Shown here piece after piece: positions 1 to 9,054 of a stretch of DNA of 64,000 nucleotides (positions are counted from its first letter, which is position 1; each line of letters opens with the position of its first letter). The stretch spans positions 2,232,001 to 2,296,000 of the forward strand of contig NZ_AP023410.1 in NCBI RefSeq assembly GCF_000193495.2, written 5' to 3'. The DNA is from Acetobacter aceti NBRC 14818 (lineage in GTDB: Bacteria; Pseudomonadota; Alphaproteobacteria; Acetobacterales; Acetobacteraceae). The position numbers and the translations under genes are program-made. Under the pieces are notes generated by a model. The model ran no database searches and was not told the origin of the DNA. It saw nothing but the letters and a program-made list of their open reading frames with translations.

Positions 1-19
1 CCAGATAAAAAATCATGAT

Positions 20-436
20 CTATTTCCAAAGCGTCAGTCGTAAAATCGCTACGGTTATCATGCCGGAAAGCAGAAAGACCGGAACGGCCACGAAAGAGCG
101 GGGCGAAAGGCGGCCAAGCCCCAGAATACCATGTCCGCTGGTGCAACCGCCTCCCAGACGTGCTCCATATCCGGCGAGTATGCCGGCAGGAAAAAAAACG
201 AACCATGGAACCTGAAAATGCATTTTCGGCCAGTGGTCGGTCAGAAGAGTGTAAACCAGAGGCGCGACGATGAGACCGGCCAGAAAGGCTCCGCACGCGA
301 CGCGCCTGTGTCCGACGAGAAAACCAGCCAGAATGCCACTCACCCCGGCGATCCGTCCGTTGAGCAACAGCAAAGCCGATGCTCCGAGGCCAATAAGTAT
401 GCCGCCCAAAAAACTCTGGAGATAGGAGCTGGTCAT
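20..436 (-). CDS. YeeE/YedE (DUF395) family sulfur-transport half protein
   Basis: A small inner-membrane protein of about 138 residues with roughly four hydrophobic segments. It carries the family signature GGCTSGHG, whose cysteine is implicated in thiosulfate or other sulfur-compound uptake in characterised YeeE/TsuA proteins. The start at 436 is chosen over an upstream one at 481 because AAGGAAAATT sits directly before this ATG and the residues ahead of it look unlike a membrane protein. The length is about half that of full YeeE, so it probably belongs to the two-gene (split) YeeE type; the second half could lie beyond the left edge of the window. It follows the desulfurase gene on the same strand after a gap of about 165 bp, which fits a shared role in sulfur supply. 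The substrate is an inference. Confidence 0.75.
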   Translation of the reverse strand: MTSSYLQSFLGGILIGLGASALLLLNGRIAGVSGILAGFLVGHRRVACGAFLAGLIVAPLVYTLLTDHWPKMHFQVPWFVFFPAGILAGYGARLGGGCTSGHGILGLGRLSPRSFVAVPVFLLSGMITVAILRLTLWK

Positions 437-589
437 AATTTTCCTTCTTACCAAGAGCATCTTGATGAGACTCTTTTCCATGCAACCTGAAAGGGATATA
501 TTTTGAAACTGCCTTATAATGACCGGAAACCAGCTTGTTGATATTCACCGGGTTCCGGCAATCCGGTTATGATTAAATAAGAACAATAA

Positions 590-611
590 CTCGTTTTCTG
601 TCAGGAACGAG
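590..611 (-). terminator. possible weak terminator of the encapsulin operon
   Basis: A CTCGTT/AACGAG hairpin with a 10-nt loop overlaps the desulfurase stop codon. On the minus strand it is followed by a T-rich run (TTATTGTTCTT). The stem is short, so read-through to the YeeE gene is possible. Confidence 0.3.
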
Positions 612-2181
612 GTAACTGATGCAACGCCCTTACAAGCACATCTACATCCTCAAATGTGTTGTAGAGACCGAAAGACGCCCTGACCGTTTCCTCCACTCCA
701 AACCGTCGTAGTGACGGCTGGGCGCAATGATGTCCCGAACGGGCTGCGATGCCTTGCCGGTCGAGATGTCGCGCCACGTCTCCAGCCGTGTGTCCGTCGA
801 TCACGAAAGACACGACACTCGCCTTGCGCGCTGCCTGCCCTATGATCCTGAGGCCCCGGATTTCAGCAAGCTGGGGGGTCACGTATTCCAACAGTGCGTG
901 TTCATGCGCGGCAATGGCGGAGAGCCCCAAGGACTGGAGATAGTCCACTGCGGCGCCCAGACCAACAGCTCCTGAGATATCAGGTGTTCCTGCCTCAAAT
1001 TTTTCTGGAAGCCCCTGAAATTCAGTATGTTCGAACGTTACATCACGGATCATGTGCCCTCCCCCTTGCCAGGGCGGCATCGCGTCGAGTAGCGCCCGCT
1101 TGCCATAGAGAATGCCAATGCCGGTCGGACCGTAAATCTTGTGACCCGACAGAACCAGAAAGTCCGCATCCAGAGCTGTCACATCAATCGGCAGATGGGG
1201 CGATGACTGCGCTGCATCGACCAGCACGAGGATTCCCCTCGCATGGGCCAGAGCGATGATCTCTTCCACAGGATTGATCGTGCCAAGGGCATTGGCGACG
1301 TGTGTCACGGAAACGATCTTTGTTCTGGATGTAAGAAGTTTTTCAAAATCCTCCAAAATGATTTCGCCGCGGTCATTGACTGGCGCAGCCTTCAGTTCCG
1401 CACCGGTTTTCCGGGCGAGCAGCTGCCAGGGCACAATATTGGCATGATGTTCGATGGTAGAAACAACGATACGATCGCCTGCCCCGATATTTGCTGCGCC
1501 GTAGCTCTGGGCCACGAGGTTGATTGCTTCGGTCGTGCCCCGCAGAAAGACGATCTCGGCGGCTTCCTTCGCTCCGATGAAGCGACGCAGTTTCTCACGG
1601 GCTCCCTCGAACGCATCGGTGGCTCTGGCCGCAAGGGTATGGGCCCCTCGATGAATATTGGAATTGTCCCTTTCATAGAAGGATGAAATCGCATTGATGA
1701 CAGACAAGGGCTTCTGTGTCGTCGCTGCGTTGTCCAGCCACACCAGCTGGTGTCCGTTCACACGCTGGTTCAAGATAGGAAAATCCTGTCGGGCGCTGAC
1801 CGGATCGTAGCCTTGTGAAAGAGCAGCTGTGAAGCGACCTGGCACGTCGGATGAAAGATGCTCAAGAAAATAGGGACGCCCCCCATAGCCCGACGTTGGG
1901 TCGCGGAAAGCGCCTGTCAGCCACTCGGTCCCGCCCGTGTAAGGAGAAGCGCTGCCATACGATGAAATCAGGCGCCCCTCCAGTTTGGACGGGGTCTCAG
2001 GAGAAACCGGAGCGTGCGACCAGACAGGCTCGAAGGAAGAAGCGTCATTTCCGGTGGCAAATCCGGTGGGACTTGTCTCAGGGACGGATTTTTCTTCCCG
2101 CAATACGTCGCGAAAGGCACGGGAGACAAGGGCGTTTACCGCGCTCTCCTCCTCACCCTCAAAGATATCAGGTGTAGTCAT
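601..2181 (-). CDS. SufS-like cysteine desulfurase with N-terminal extension (encapsulin cargo type)
   Basis: A PLP-dependent desulfurase that would convert cysteine to alanine and a protein persulfide. From the ATG at 2181 the protein has 526 residues. Residues about 1-125 are a low-complexity extension rich in Ser, Gly and Pro, absent from ordinary SufS. The fold proper starts near YDPVSARQDFPIL. Visible catalytic features are the PLP lysine in SGHKIYGPTGIG (K348), the histidine pair in STIEHHAN, and the active cysteine in ARSGHHCAQP (about C486), a type II (SufS) signature. Long disordered N-terminal extensions mark desulfurases loaded into Family 2 encapsulins, and the shell gene lies directly upstream, overlapping by 14 bp. 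An upstream in-frame start at 2232 would add 17 residues and deepen the overlap. Packaging is inferred from architecture and context. Confidence 0.9.
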   Translation of the reverse strand: MTTPDIFEGEEESAVNALVSRAFRDVLREEKSVPETSPTGFATGNDASSFEPVWSHAPVSPETPSKLEGRLISSYGSASPYTGGTEWLTGAFRDPTSGYGGRPYFLEHLSSDVPGRFTAALSQGYDPVSARQDFPILNQRVNGHQLVWLDNAATTQKPLSVINAISSFYERDNSNIHRGAHTLAARATDAFEGAREKLRRFIGAKEAAEIVFLRGTTEAINLVAQSYGAANIGAGDRIVVSTIEHHANIVPWQLLARKTGAELKAAPVNDRGEIILEDFEKLLTSRTKIVSVTHVANALGTINPVEEIIALAHARGILVLVDAAQSSPHLPIDVTALDADFLVLSGHKIYGPTGIGILYGKRALLDAMPPWQGGGHMIRDVTFEHTEFQGLPEKFEAGTPDISGAVGLGAAVDYLQSLGLSAIAAHEHALLEYVTPQLAEIRGLRIIGQAARKASVVSFVIDGHTAGDVARHLDRQGIAARSGHHCAQPSLRRFGVEETVRASFGLYNTFEDVDVLVRALHQLPRS

Positions 2182-3532
2182 GATAGTTTCCGACCAGCAC
2201 GTTATCGAGGCGAGCAATTGCGTCTTCGACAAGGATGGCTGCCGAGAAATAACGCGTAATCAGATGTGACGCGACCGAATACTGGTCTGTGCCGCTGTAG
2301 CGCACGGACAGACCGGGCTCCACTTCACCGGTAATGCCGGTATTGTGAAGGCCGACCACGCCCTGTTCTTCCGCGCCGGTACGCAGCAGCAGAATGGAAG
2401 TTTCGCCCGCGTCGGAAACAGGGATTTTGTCCGATGGTACCAGCGGCAGTCCACGCCAGGTCAGGAACGGTGATCCGAAAAGCGTAATGGTCGCGGGCGG
2501 CACACCCCGTCGGGTCGCTTCCCGTCCAAAGGCGGCGATCGCACGGGGATGCGCCACGAAGAAAGCAGGACGTTTCCACACGCGCGAAATCAGTTCGTCC
2601 AGATCGTCAGGCGTTGGGGGACCACTGCGGGTCGGAACACGCTGGGCTGGCGAGGTTTCATTGAGCAGGCCGAATTCGGGATTGTTGAGCAATTCCCATT
2701 CTTCACGCTCACGGATCACGTCAATGACTATACGCACCTGTTCACGAAGCTGATCAAATTCGTTGCTGTACAAATCAGTGATGCGGGTGTGCGTGCGCAG
2801 GACCGTCTGCAACGTGTGTAGGTAATATTCACGCGGATTAGGCTGATAGTCCACGAAAGCTGTCGGAAGACGCTGTTCACCATCCACACTTTCCAGTGCC
2901 TCGATCGCGGCTTCGCCATAGGTGTTGATGCGCTGTCCGTTTACCTCTCGCAGAGGCGTGGATAATTTCTTGCCCAGCCACGCAAACCGGCTTTCCGCCG
3001 TGCGTGGAAGAACCAGCACCACGCTATCAGTCAGAGCCTTCAGTTTTCCTTCCTTCGTCAGCAGACTATACTGCCCCGCGCCTATCAGAGCACGACGCAC
3101 AGACTTGCCGCCCGAACCATGAACCAGCTCTTCCACGCCGCCTGACGCTACGACCAGAAATATCGCTTTACCGGGGAGTTCCTCACCCGCTTTCACGACA
3201 TGCGTTTCGAAAGCGCTTGCCAGATCGACAAGATCCTTGTGTTCGACGTCAGTCAGAGCCGGTACGGCAAAAAAACCTTCAGGTGTCAGCGTTGTTTTCT
3301 TGCCCTCACCCGAGAAGATGAATCCGTTGAACTGCGGCGCAAGAATGCGACGACGATTCACACGGAAAACACCGCCGCCAACGTTTACCCACGGCAGCAG
3401 ACGATGAAGCCAGCGAGGCGTGTGGGCGAGATTCTGGATACGCGTGACATGCGCGGTTGAGAGCTGACGGGCGGACAGATTGCGGTCAAGTGCTGTAGGT
3501 CCGTTATAGGAAACTGCAGGGGAAGTGGTCAT
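2168..3532 (-). CDS. Family 2 encapsulin shell protein with inserted cNMP-binding-like domain
   Basis: A 454-residue HK97-fold nanocompartment shell protein. Residues 1-60 form the N-terminal arm (ARQLSTAHVTRIQN, TPRWLHRLLPWV). Residues 222-454 match the core of the SrpI/Family 2 encapsulins, with recognisable blocks FVDYQPNPREY, ITDLYSN, DDLDELISRVWK, FFVAHPRAIAAFGRE, LFGSPFLTWRGLPL and GVVGLHNTG. Between them, residues about 61-220 form an insertion; the stretch 85-190 looks like a cyclic-nucleotide-binding beta roll. SrpI-type Family 2A shells lack this insertion, while Family 2B shells have it. The start ATG has an AGAGAGAA ribosome site. The following gene is a desulfurase with a cargo-like extension. 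Whether the insertion still binds a nucleotide cannot be told from sequence. Assignment to the encapsulin family is confident; the 2B subtype is an inference. Confidence 0.9.
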   Translation of the reverse strand: MTTSPAVSYNGPTALDRNLSARQLSTAHVTRIQNLAHTPRWLHRLLPWVNVGGGVFRVNRRRILAPQFNGFIFSGEGKKTTLTPEGFFAVPALTDVEHKDLVDLASAFETHVVKAGEELPGKAIFLVVASGGVEELVHGSGGKSVRRALIGAGQYSLLTKEGKLKALTDSVVLVLPRTAESRFAWLGKKLSTPLREVNGQRINTYGEAAIEALESVDGEQRLPTAFVDYQPNPREYYLHTLQTVLRTHTRITDLYSNEFDQLREQVRIVIDVIREREEWELLNNPEFGLLNETSPAQRVPTRSGPPTPDDLDELISRVWKRPAFFVAHPRAIAAFGREATRRGVPPATITLFGSPFLTWRGLPLVPSDKIPVSDAGETSILLLRTGAEEQGVVGLHNTGITGEVEPGLSVRYSGTDQYSVASHLITRYFSAAILVEDAIARLDNVLVGNYHDYT

Positions 3533-3799
3533 AATTTTCTCTCTGTCTGATAACTCGAAAAGAGGAGTATCTTTGAATTTTCAATGGGAGTTGAGAAAAC
3601 TTCAGGATGTGGAAGACAGGACGGAGACATTTCGACATCGCGGATATGTAATACCGGTCTCCAATGGCTCACCTGTTTTTTCTCTCATTGGCTTTCCTCG
3701 TTTTTTCTTCAGTTTAGCGCCACCGATGGAAACAAGTTCCGAAGCCATGCCGGAAATTTTTTCGCTTATTCCGATCTGATATGATTCAAAAAGCATTTT

Positions 3800-4100
3800 C
3801 CTAGATCACCCAGTTTAGAGACGGGAGAGTCTGAAGAGACGACAAATCCGCATGAGGTTTTCCAATCGCATGTGCCGGATTGCCGACGACCGTAGTGAAC
3901 GGAGAAAACAGGTGCAGAATGATTGCATCGGCGTCTGCACCTCTACGCGCCACATTCTGAAGCAGAGCGACATCATCCTCGGTCACGGCAGTTTCTCCCG
4001 CAAAAATGCCACCGATGCGCGCACCGGAATGGATATCGACCGCACAAATTTCAGAAGCGTATCCCTGAAGATATCAGGCCAGTGATTTCGACCGCCTGCC
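3800..4100 (-). pseudogene. decayed serine O-acetyltransferase (cysE/epsC-like)
   Basis: Conceptual minus-strand translation gives YLQGYASEICAVDIHSGARI, then a missing stretch, then AGETAVTEDDVALLQNV, another missing stretch, and a C-terminal piece SPFTTVVGNPAHAIGKPHA ending at a TAG (3801-3803). These blocks are those of the left-handed beta-helix of serine acetyltransferase (compare DIHPGARIG, GETAVIGDDV, TTVVGNPARVVGKP). An in-frame TGA lies just before YLQG. A better match to the preceding family block (HRVTHWLWAGGR) sits in another frame, so the gene has both frameshifts and internal deletions. Serine acetyltransferase genes accompany encapsulin/desulfurase operons in other bacteria, so this is plausibly a lost operon member. 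Boundaries are approximate. Confidence 0.65.
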
Positions 4101-4624
4101 CATAGCCAGTGCGTCACTCGATGGTTTTGGCAGGTTCAGAGCGCCAATCAATGACCCAATTGATACCTCAATCCCAATTACGTGCGCCTGCTTCTGGCGC
4201 AACGTTCGATCGGACATCGACTCTCACGGATTTTGAAGCGTAACATAGGTTTAGATTACCTCGTTGTTTCCGAACAATATAGAAACAGCTTTATTTATTC
4301 AGGGTAGGTAGAGGACCGCAAGGCCGTCAACCTCTATAACAGATACTGTTTGGTAAAATGCATTAATCTTAAACATAACGAATTTTAATATAACACCCTT
4401 GTGATGAGCTGATTTAAGGCTTTTTGGCGACGATTTCTGGTTACATGACGACTCTTCGTTTTGTTATTGTTTTGGATCACACATGGGCAGGTAGCCTGCA
4501 TTCCCCTGAGTGGTGCCGACGCAGAGAGTGCTGACCGCACGATCTTGGGCCTATGCAGAATAAGCAACCCGTCTTTGCGTTCGGGGCGCGATACCGCAAG
4601 CTCAGATTTAGAAAAACTGTCGAA

Positions 4625-4741
4625 AAAATAATCGATCTTTGATAAGATATTCTATCGATCCATTGGAGAGATAGTTCAGCGCCCAGATCATCACTATTCT
4701 GAACATCAGCACCGGATCAAACGATGGGTGTTCGCTTTTAC
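4625..4741 (-). pseudogene. IS5-type transposase fragment
   Basis: The minus strand encodes HPSFDPVLMFRIVMIWALNY followed by SNGSIEYLIKDRLFF, the N-terminal block of IS5-group DDE transposases (usual form FDPVLMFKILVLQ...YQLRDRLSF). No longer frame continues it, so it is a remnant. It sits beside the IS481 relic in a stretch with no intact gene. Confidence 0.5.
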
Positions 4742-4764
4742 GACCATACTCCAATCAGGGTCGA

Positions 4765-5130
4765 CGGACCTTGGATATTTAGTCCCGTGATTTGATGGAC
4801 TGGATTGATGATGAATTTTTCTGGTTCTGACGACCAAGTCCTGCAGATGTATTCATAAGGTACGAGGCCCCTGAGGGTCTTTGAGCCTTCGTCCGAAATT
4901 ATAGGCGGCCATGAAATCCTTGAGATGTGTCCCCAACGGGTCATGACTGTCGTAACGGAACAGTTGCTTCCCTGATCGTGCGGTTCATCCGCTCGACCTG
5001 CCCATTGGTTCGGAGGATTGGACTTTGTCTGACGATGCCCGATCCCGCGGGCCTCGCAGATCATGTTGAAACGCATGGTGCGTGACCATGCCATGACCCA
5101 AACGGTGACCAGTGGTCCTGTCAGCAGAAA
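4765..5130 (-). pseudogene. IS481-family transposase remnant, frameshifted
   Basis: Minus-strand frames give, in order, MRFNMICEARGIGHRQTKSN, then in a shifted frame TNGQVERMNRTIREATV, then in another HLKDFMAAYNFGRRLK, and finally TLRGLVPYEYICRTWSSEPE with NPVHQITGLN. This is the C-terminal half of an IS481 integrase core, whose usual wording is NGQVERMNRTIKEATVK...AAYNFARRLKTL.GLTPYE. At least two frameshifts and the lack of an N-terminal half show it is dead. Terminal inverted repeats were not identified. Confidence 0.7.
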
Positions 5131-5401
5131 TCATTCCCGCATTATGTTTTTTCGGATTTCTTCCATGCAATACGGTGCAGCAGGCTGGAATCAACCTCAA
5201 AACTGTTAGACTACCAATCCCATTTTCATTTCTGACGATGCGAATGACTTTAAATTATCAATCACCCTGCTATCTGATTACTACCTCGAAGCTGATGATC
5301 GACCTGCCTTTCAAAATGCTCTGACATCTTCCCTGCCAAGCATCATCACAAGCGGCGACCTGAGCCTTGTCAAACAGGATCAGGTTTCACTCTATAGTTT
5401 T
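5131..5401. other. intergenic stretch without a supportable gene
   Basis: Lies between the IS481 relic and the tldD terminator. A plus-strand frame from about 5206 stays open to 5496 and reads like protein (for example LSDYYLEADDRPAFQNALTS), but it has no start codon and no recognised family, so it may be the tail of a gene cut by the transposon events. Confidence 0.3.
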
Positions 5402-5432
5402 GAAAAAGAGCAGAACCTCGATCGCTCTGCTC
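5402..5432 (-). terminator. Rho-independent terminator of tldD
   Basis: GAGCAGA/TCTGCTC hairpin (5408-5414 with 5426-5432), followed on the minus strand by TTTTTC. It lies about 20 bp past the tldD stop. Confidence 0.65.
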
Positions 5433-5450
5433 CAGATCCTTTTCAACTGA

Positions 5451-6965
5451 TCAGGACGCTGTGCCGCCCACCGTCAGACCTGTCATTTTCAGCGTAGGCT
5501 GTCCCACTCCGACAGGAACGCCCTGCCCGGCCTTGCCACAGGTGCCAATCCCCGGATCAAGCGCCACATCAGAGCCGATCATGGAGATTGACGTCATCGC
5601 ATCAGCACCGTTGCCGATCAGGGTCGCCCCTTTAACGGGTGCCGTCACTTTTCCATCCTCGATCATGTAGGCCTCGGAGGCTGCAAACACGAATTTACCT
5701 GACGTGATATCCACCTGCCCGCCACCAAAATTCACGGCGTAGAGTCCGCGCTTCACTGAGCGGATCATGTCGTCCGTGCTCGCCTGTCCCGCCAGCATGA
5801 GCGTGTTGGTCATGCGAGGCAGCGGCATATAACCGTAAGACTGGCGACGACCGTTCCCTGTCGGGGCAACGTCCATCAGACGGGCGTTCAGGCGATCCTG
5901 AATGAAGCCTGTCAGGATGCCGTCCTCAATCATGACCGTCCGACCCGAAGGCGTGCCCTCGTCATCGACAGTCAGACTGCCACGACGATCAGGCAATGTG
6001 CCGTCATCCACCACCGTCACACCGGGACTGGCGACGCGCTTTCCCATCAGGTCCGAGAACATGGACGTCTTCTTGCGGTTGAAGTCACCCTCCAGACCAT
6101 GACCGACCGCTTCATGCAGGAGAATGCCGGGCCAGCCGGAGCCTAGCACGATTTCCATTTCACCAGCCGGAGCAGGCCGCGCATCCAGATTGATCAGGGC
6201 AGTCCGCAGCGCCTCGTTCACACCATGCTGCCAGGCGCTTTCCTCCAGCAGTTTCGTCACACTGTAACGACCACCAAAGCCGTAGGTGCCACTTTCGCGG
6301 CGACCATCCTTTTCCACCACGACAGAGATGTTGAGGCGCACCAGCGGGCGGATATCGGCGACTCTCAGCCCATCCGCCCGGATGATCTGCACTGCCTGCC
6401 ACTCGGACGCGATGGAGGCCATCACCTGCACGACCCGGCTGTCCTTGCCGCGTGCATAAGCGTCGATCTGACCGAGCAAAGCAGCGCGACGGGCAAAATC
6501 CGTCTCATGCAGCGGATTGTTGTCGCTGTAGAGGCGCGTGTTGGTCGATCGCGGAGGCGGCGCCATGATGCCGGACCGGCCATTTCTTACGGCTGACACG
6601 GTCTCAGCAGCGCGCCTGAGGGACGAGGTGCTGATCTCGTCGGAATGGGCAAAACCGGTTTCCTCACCCAGCACGCTGCGCAGGCCAAAACCGCTGGACG
6701 TATCGAAAGAAGCCGAACGAATGACTCCATCATCCAAAGCCAGCCCTTCACTTTCCCGGTATTCCAGAAAGAGCTCCCCGTCCTCCATGCCTTCCAGCGC
6801 ATGGGCGGTCATGCTCTCAGCTTCATCCCGACTCAGCAGGCCACCGGCGCGTTCGAAGAAAAGATGATCCGTGGCGGCAAGAGGCCCAAGCCCCGCGACC
6901 GAGGACTGCACGCTCTTTTCACCGGCAGATACAGCGACATTCCGGGTTGAGGCAGTGGACGACAT
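5451..6965 (-). CDS. tldD: TldD family metalloprotease
   Basis: The TldD subunit of the TldD/TldE zinc protease, a cytosolic complex that trims modified peptides and unfolded chains. The protein has 504 residues from the ATG at 6965, with CCGGAG a few bases upstream; the extra residues in the longer frame (to 7019) look non-coding. The HExxxH zinc motif is visible as HEAVGHGLEGD, and the C-terminal blocks VNFGGGQVDITSGKFVFAASEAY and GTCGKAGQG are typical. No tldE/pmbA is in the window. It is divergent from the trehalase gene, with about 157 bp between starts. Confidence 0.93.
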   Translation of the reverse strand: MSSTASTRNVAVSAGEKSVQSSVAGLGPLAATDHLFFERAGGLLSRDEAESMTAHALEGMEDGELFLEYRESEGLALDDGVIRSASFDTSSGFGLRSVLGEETGFAHSDEISTSSLRRAAETVSAVRNGRSGIMAPPPRSTNTRLYSDNNPLHETDFARRAALLGQIDAYARGKDSRVVQVMASIASEWQAVQIIRADGLRVADIRPLVRLNISVVVEKDGRRESGTYGFGGRYSVTKLLEESAWQHGVNEALRTALINLDARPAPAGEMEIVLGSGWPGILLHEAVGHGLEGDFNRKKTSMFSDLMGKRVASPGVTVVDDGTLPDRRGSLTVDDEGTPSGRTVMIEDGILTGFIQDRLNARLMDVAPTGNGRRQSYGYMPLPRMTNTLMLAGQASTDDMIRSVKRGLYAVNFGGGQVDITSGKFVFAASEAYMIEDGKVTAPVKGATLIGNGADAMTSISMIGSDVALDPGIGTCGKAGQGVPVGVGQPTLKMTGLTVGGTAS

Positions 6966-7122
6966 GGGCAAGACTCCGGGGTAGAAAGTGGGAACGTCCT
7001 TATGGGTGTTCACCATCACGATACACCCTTATGTCATAACCGGTTTCTTCCGGCCCGGAAAACCCGCAGAGGGTTATTGCGTCATTATCCTGCAAGGACA
7101 CGGTCGCACGAAAGGATTTCTC

Positions 7123-9054
7123 TTGAGGCGTCACCATTTCTCCTTACTCGTATGTTCTCTGGCCTCCAGCCTTTTCGCCTCTTCCCTGCTGTCGTCATGG
7201 CCAGCTTCTGCGCAGACCACAGGGACCGGAGACCCGGCAATGACTTCCGATTTTCGTGATAAATCCGCCCCTTTACTGCCGCCCACCATCACCCTGCATC
7301 CTGCAATCACACCTCCGCCTCAGGCTCCAAGACTCCCGTCCCAGCAGGACCTGCGTCCTCCCTCAATTGCTCTGGACGGATTATTTTCCGACATCGGAAA
7401 GGCCCACATCTTTACGGACGCGAAAGCCGCAGCAGACGCCTATCCGAACCGACCACCGGAAGAGATTCTGGCCACATGGCGGGCGCAGAAGAATGATCCG
7501 GGCTTCGATCTGAAAACCTTTGTCGCCACCTATTTCACGATCCCGGCCATCACCTCCGCCGCCTATCAGCGCAAGCCGGGCGAAAACGTGCGGGATTACA
7601 TCACCGGCATGTGGGATGTGCTGACAAGGCAGCCGGACACTCCTGTTCCCTGGTCATCACTTCTGCCACTGCCGGAAAAATACGTTGTGCCCGGAGGCCG
7701 TTTTACGGAACTCTATTACTGGGACACCTATTTCACGATGATCGGCCTGTATGAGGGCGGACGCATTGATCTGATGCGCTCCACCTACAGGGATCTGGCG
7801 TCGCTGATCGACCGCTACGGACATATTCCGAACGGCAGCCGGACCTATTATCTCGGCCGTTCCCAGCCTGCTTTCTTCGCGCTGATGACAGATCTTCTGG
7901 CAAGCCATGACGGCAACCGGACCTACATCAAGTATCTGCCGGAACTGCAACGCGAATACGAATACTGGACCGATGGAGAGACGAAGCTCGCGCCCGGTCA
8001 TGCGTGGCGGCATGCTGTCCGGCTGAAGGATGGCACCCTGCTGACCCGCCCGTGGGATGATCTCGATACCCCACGCGACGAGAGCTACCCGCAGGATATC
8101 GCCACGGCTGCGTCAACCTCCCGCCCCTCTTCCGAGGTCTGGCGCAATCTGCGAGCCGGATCTGAAACAGGATGGGATTTCTCGTCACGCTGGCTGCAGG
8201 ACCGTCACACGCTCTCCACCATTCACACGACGGATCTCATCACGATCGAGATGAGCTGCATGGTGGCGCACCTCGCGCAAACTCTTTCCCGCACCTACGA
8301 GCTTACAGGAAACAAACAGAAGGCCGCCTTCTACAAGGCAGATGCAGACCGCCGCATTGCCGCTATCCGTCGCGTGTTGTGGGATCCGAAAAGAGGGGCT
8401 TTTTACGATTACGACTGGAAAGCCGGGAAGTTGACCGATGTGCTGTCAACGGCGACGGCTGTGCCTCTATTCCTGCATATCGCCACAGACCAGCAGGCGC
8501 ATATCGTTGCGAAGACCCTGAAGGAAAAACTTCTGAAACCCGGAGGGCTTGTCGCAACGGATGTCACCAGCGGACAGCAATGGGATTCACCAAACGGCTG
8601 GGCTCCGCTCCAGTGGATGGCGATCAAGGGGCTCAACCTGTATGGCGAGGATGTTCTGGCACAGGATATCGCAGAGCGTTGGATGAAGCGCGTCATAGGC
8701 ACTTATGAAAAAAGCGGTGTGCTTCTGGAAAAATATGATGTCGTCAATCCAGAGATCAGTCCGACAGGAGGTGCTGGTGGCGGTGAATATCCGATGCAGA
8801 TCGGTTTCGGGTGGACCAATGGCACCCTGCTCGGGCTGATGAACCGTTATCCCCAAGTCGCCCAGCATATTCTGGGTCAATATCCTTATGCAGGACAGGC
8901 TTCCAAAAACGATTCCTCTCCGGGTAGCGGTCCAGCAGAAAATCCGCAGCCGATTCCTCTGACCACGAAACAGACGCTTTCATCCTCGTCCCATCGTGAA
9001 AACCCGGCTTCACATGAGGCTCAAAGAAATGAAAAAGGTCAGGAAAACCATTAG
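7123..9054 (+). CDS. treA: periplasmic trehalase (GH37)
   Basis: A secreted enzyme that hydrolyses alpha,alpha-trehalose to two glucose units. Both GH37 signatures are present: PGGRFTELYYWDTYF and QWDSPNGWAPLQW. The reading frame is open from 6988, but the start is placed at TTG 7123. AAAGGA lies 6 nt before it, and the resulting N-terminus (MRRHHFSLLVCSLASSLFAS, ending near SAQ) is a clean signal peptide. The residues upstream overlap the tldD leader and resemble no protein. This gives 643 residues, somewhat longer than E. coli TreA; the extra length is a Pro-rich segment after the signal peptide and a low-complexity tail after about residue 590. The stop codon lies inside a strong hairpin. 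Confidence 0.93.
   Translation: MRRHHFSLLVCSLASSLFASSLLSSWPASAQTTGTGDPAMTSDFRDKSAPLLPPTITLHPAITPPPQAPRLPSQQDLRPPSIALDGLFSDIGKAHIFTDAKAAADAYPNRPPEEILATWRAQKNDPGFDLKTFVATYFTIPAITSAAYQRKPGENVRDYITGMWDVLTRQPDTPVPWSSLLPLPEKYVVPGGRFTELYYWDTYFTMIGLYEGGRIDLMRSTYRDLASLIDRYGHIPNGSRTYYLGRSQPAFFALMTDLLASHDGNRTYIKYLPELQREYEYWTDGETKLAPGHAWRHAVRLKDGTLLTRPWDDLDTPRDESYPQDIATAASTSRPSSEVWRNLRAGSETGWDFSSRWLQDRHTLSTIHTTDLITIEMSCMVAHLAQTLSRTYELTGNKQKAAFYKADADRRIAAIRRVLWDPKRGAFYDYDWKAGKLTDVLSTATAVPLFLHIATDQQAHIVAKTLKEKLLKPGGLVATDVTSGQQWDSPNGWAPLQWMAIKGLNLYGEDVLAQDIAERWMKRVIGTYEKSGVLLEKYDVVNPEISPTGGAGGGEYPMQIGFGWTNGTLLGLMNRYPQVAQHILGQYPYAGQASKNDSSPGSGPAENPQPIPLTTKQTLSSSSHRENPASHEAQRNEKGQENH

Noticed and set aside
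3602-3796. A 64-residue minus-strand frame between the decayed acetyltransferase and the shell gene
   Set aside because: The ATG has only a weak upstream GGAAA, the sequence is Lys-rich without a family, and the region is decayed; it could be a remnant but is not supported.
5206-5496. A plus-strand open frame of about 95 codons running into the 3' end of tldD
   Set aside because: It has no start codon, overlaps tldD and its terminator, and shows no family; listed only as an intergenic remark.
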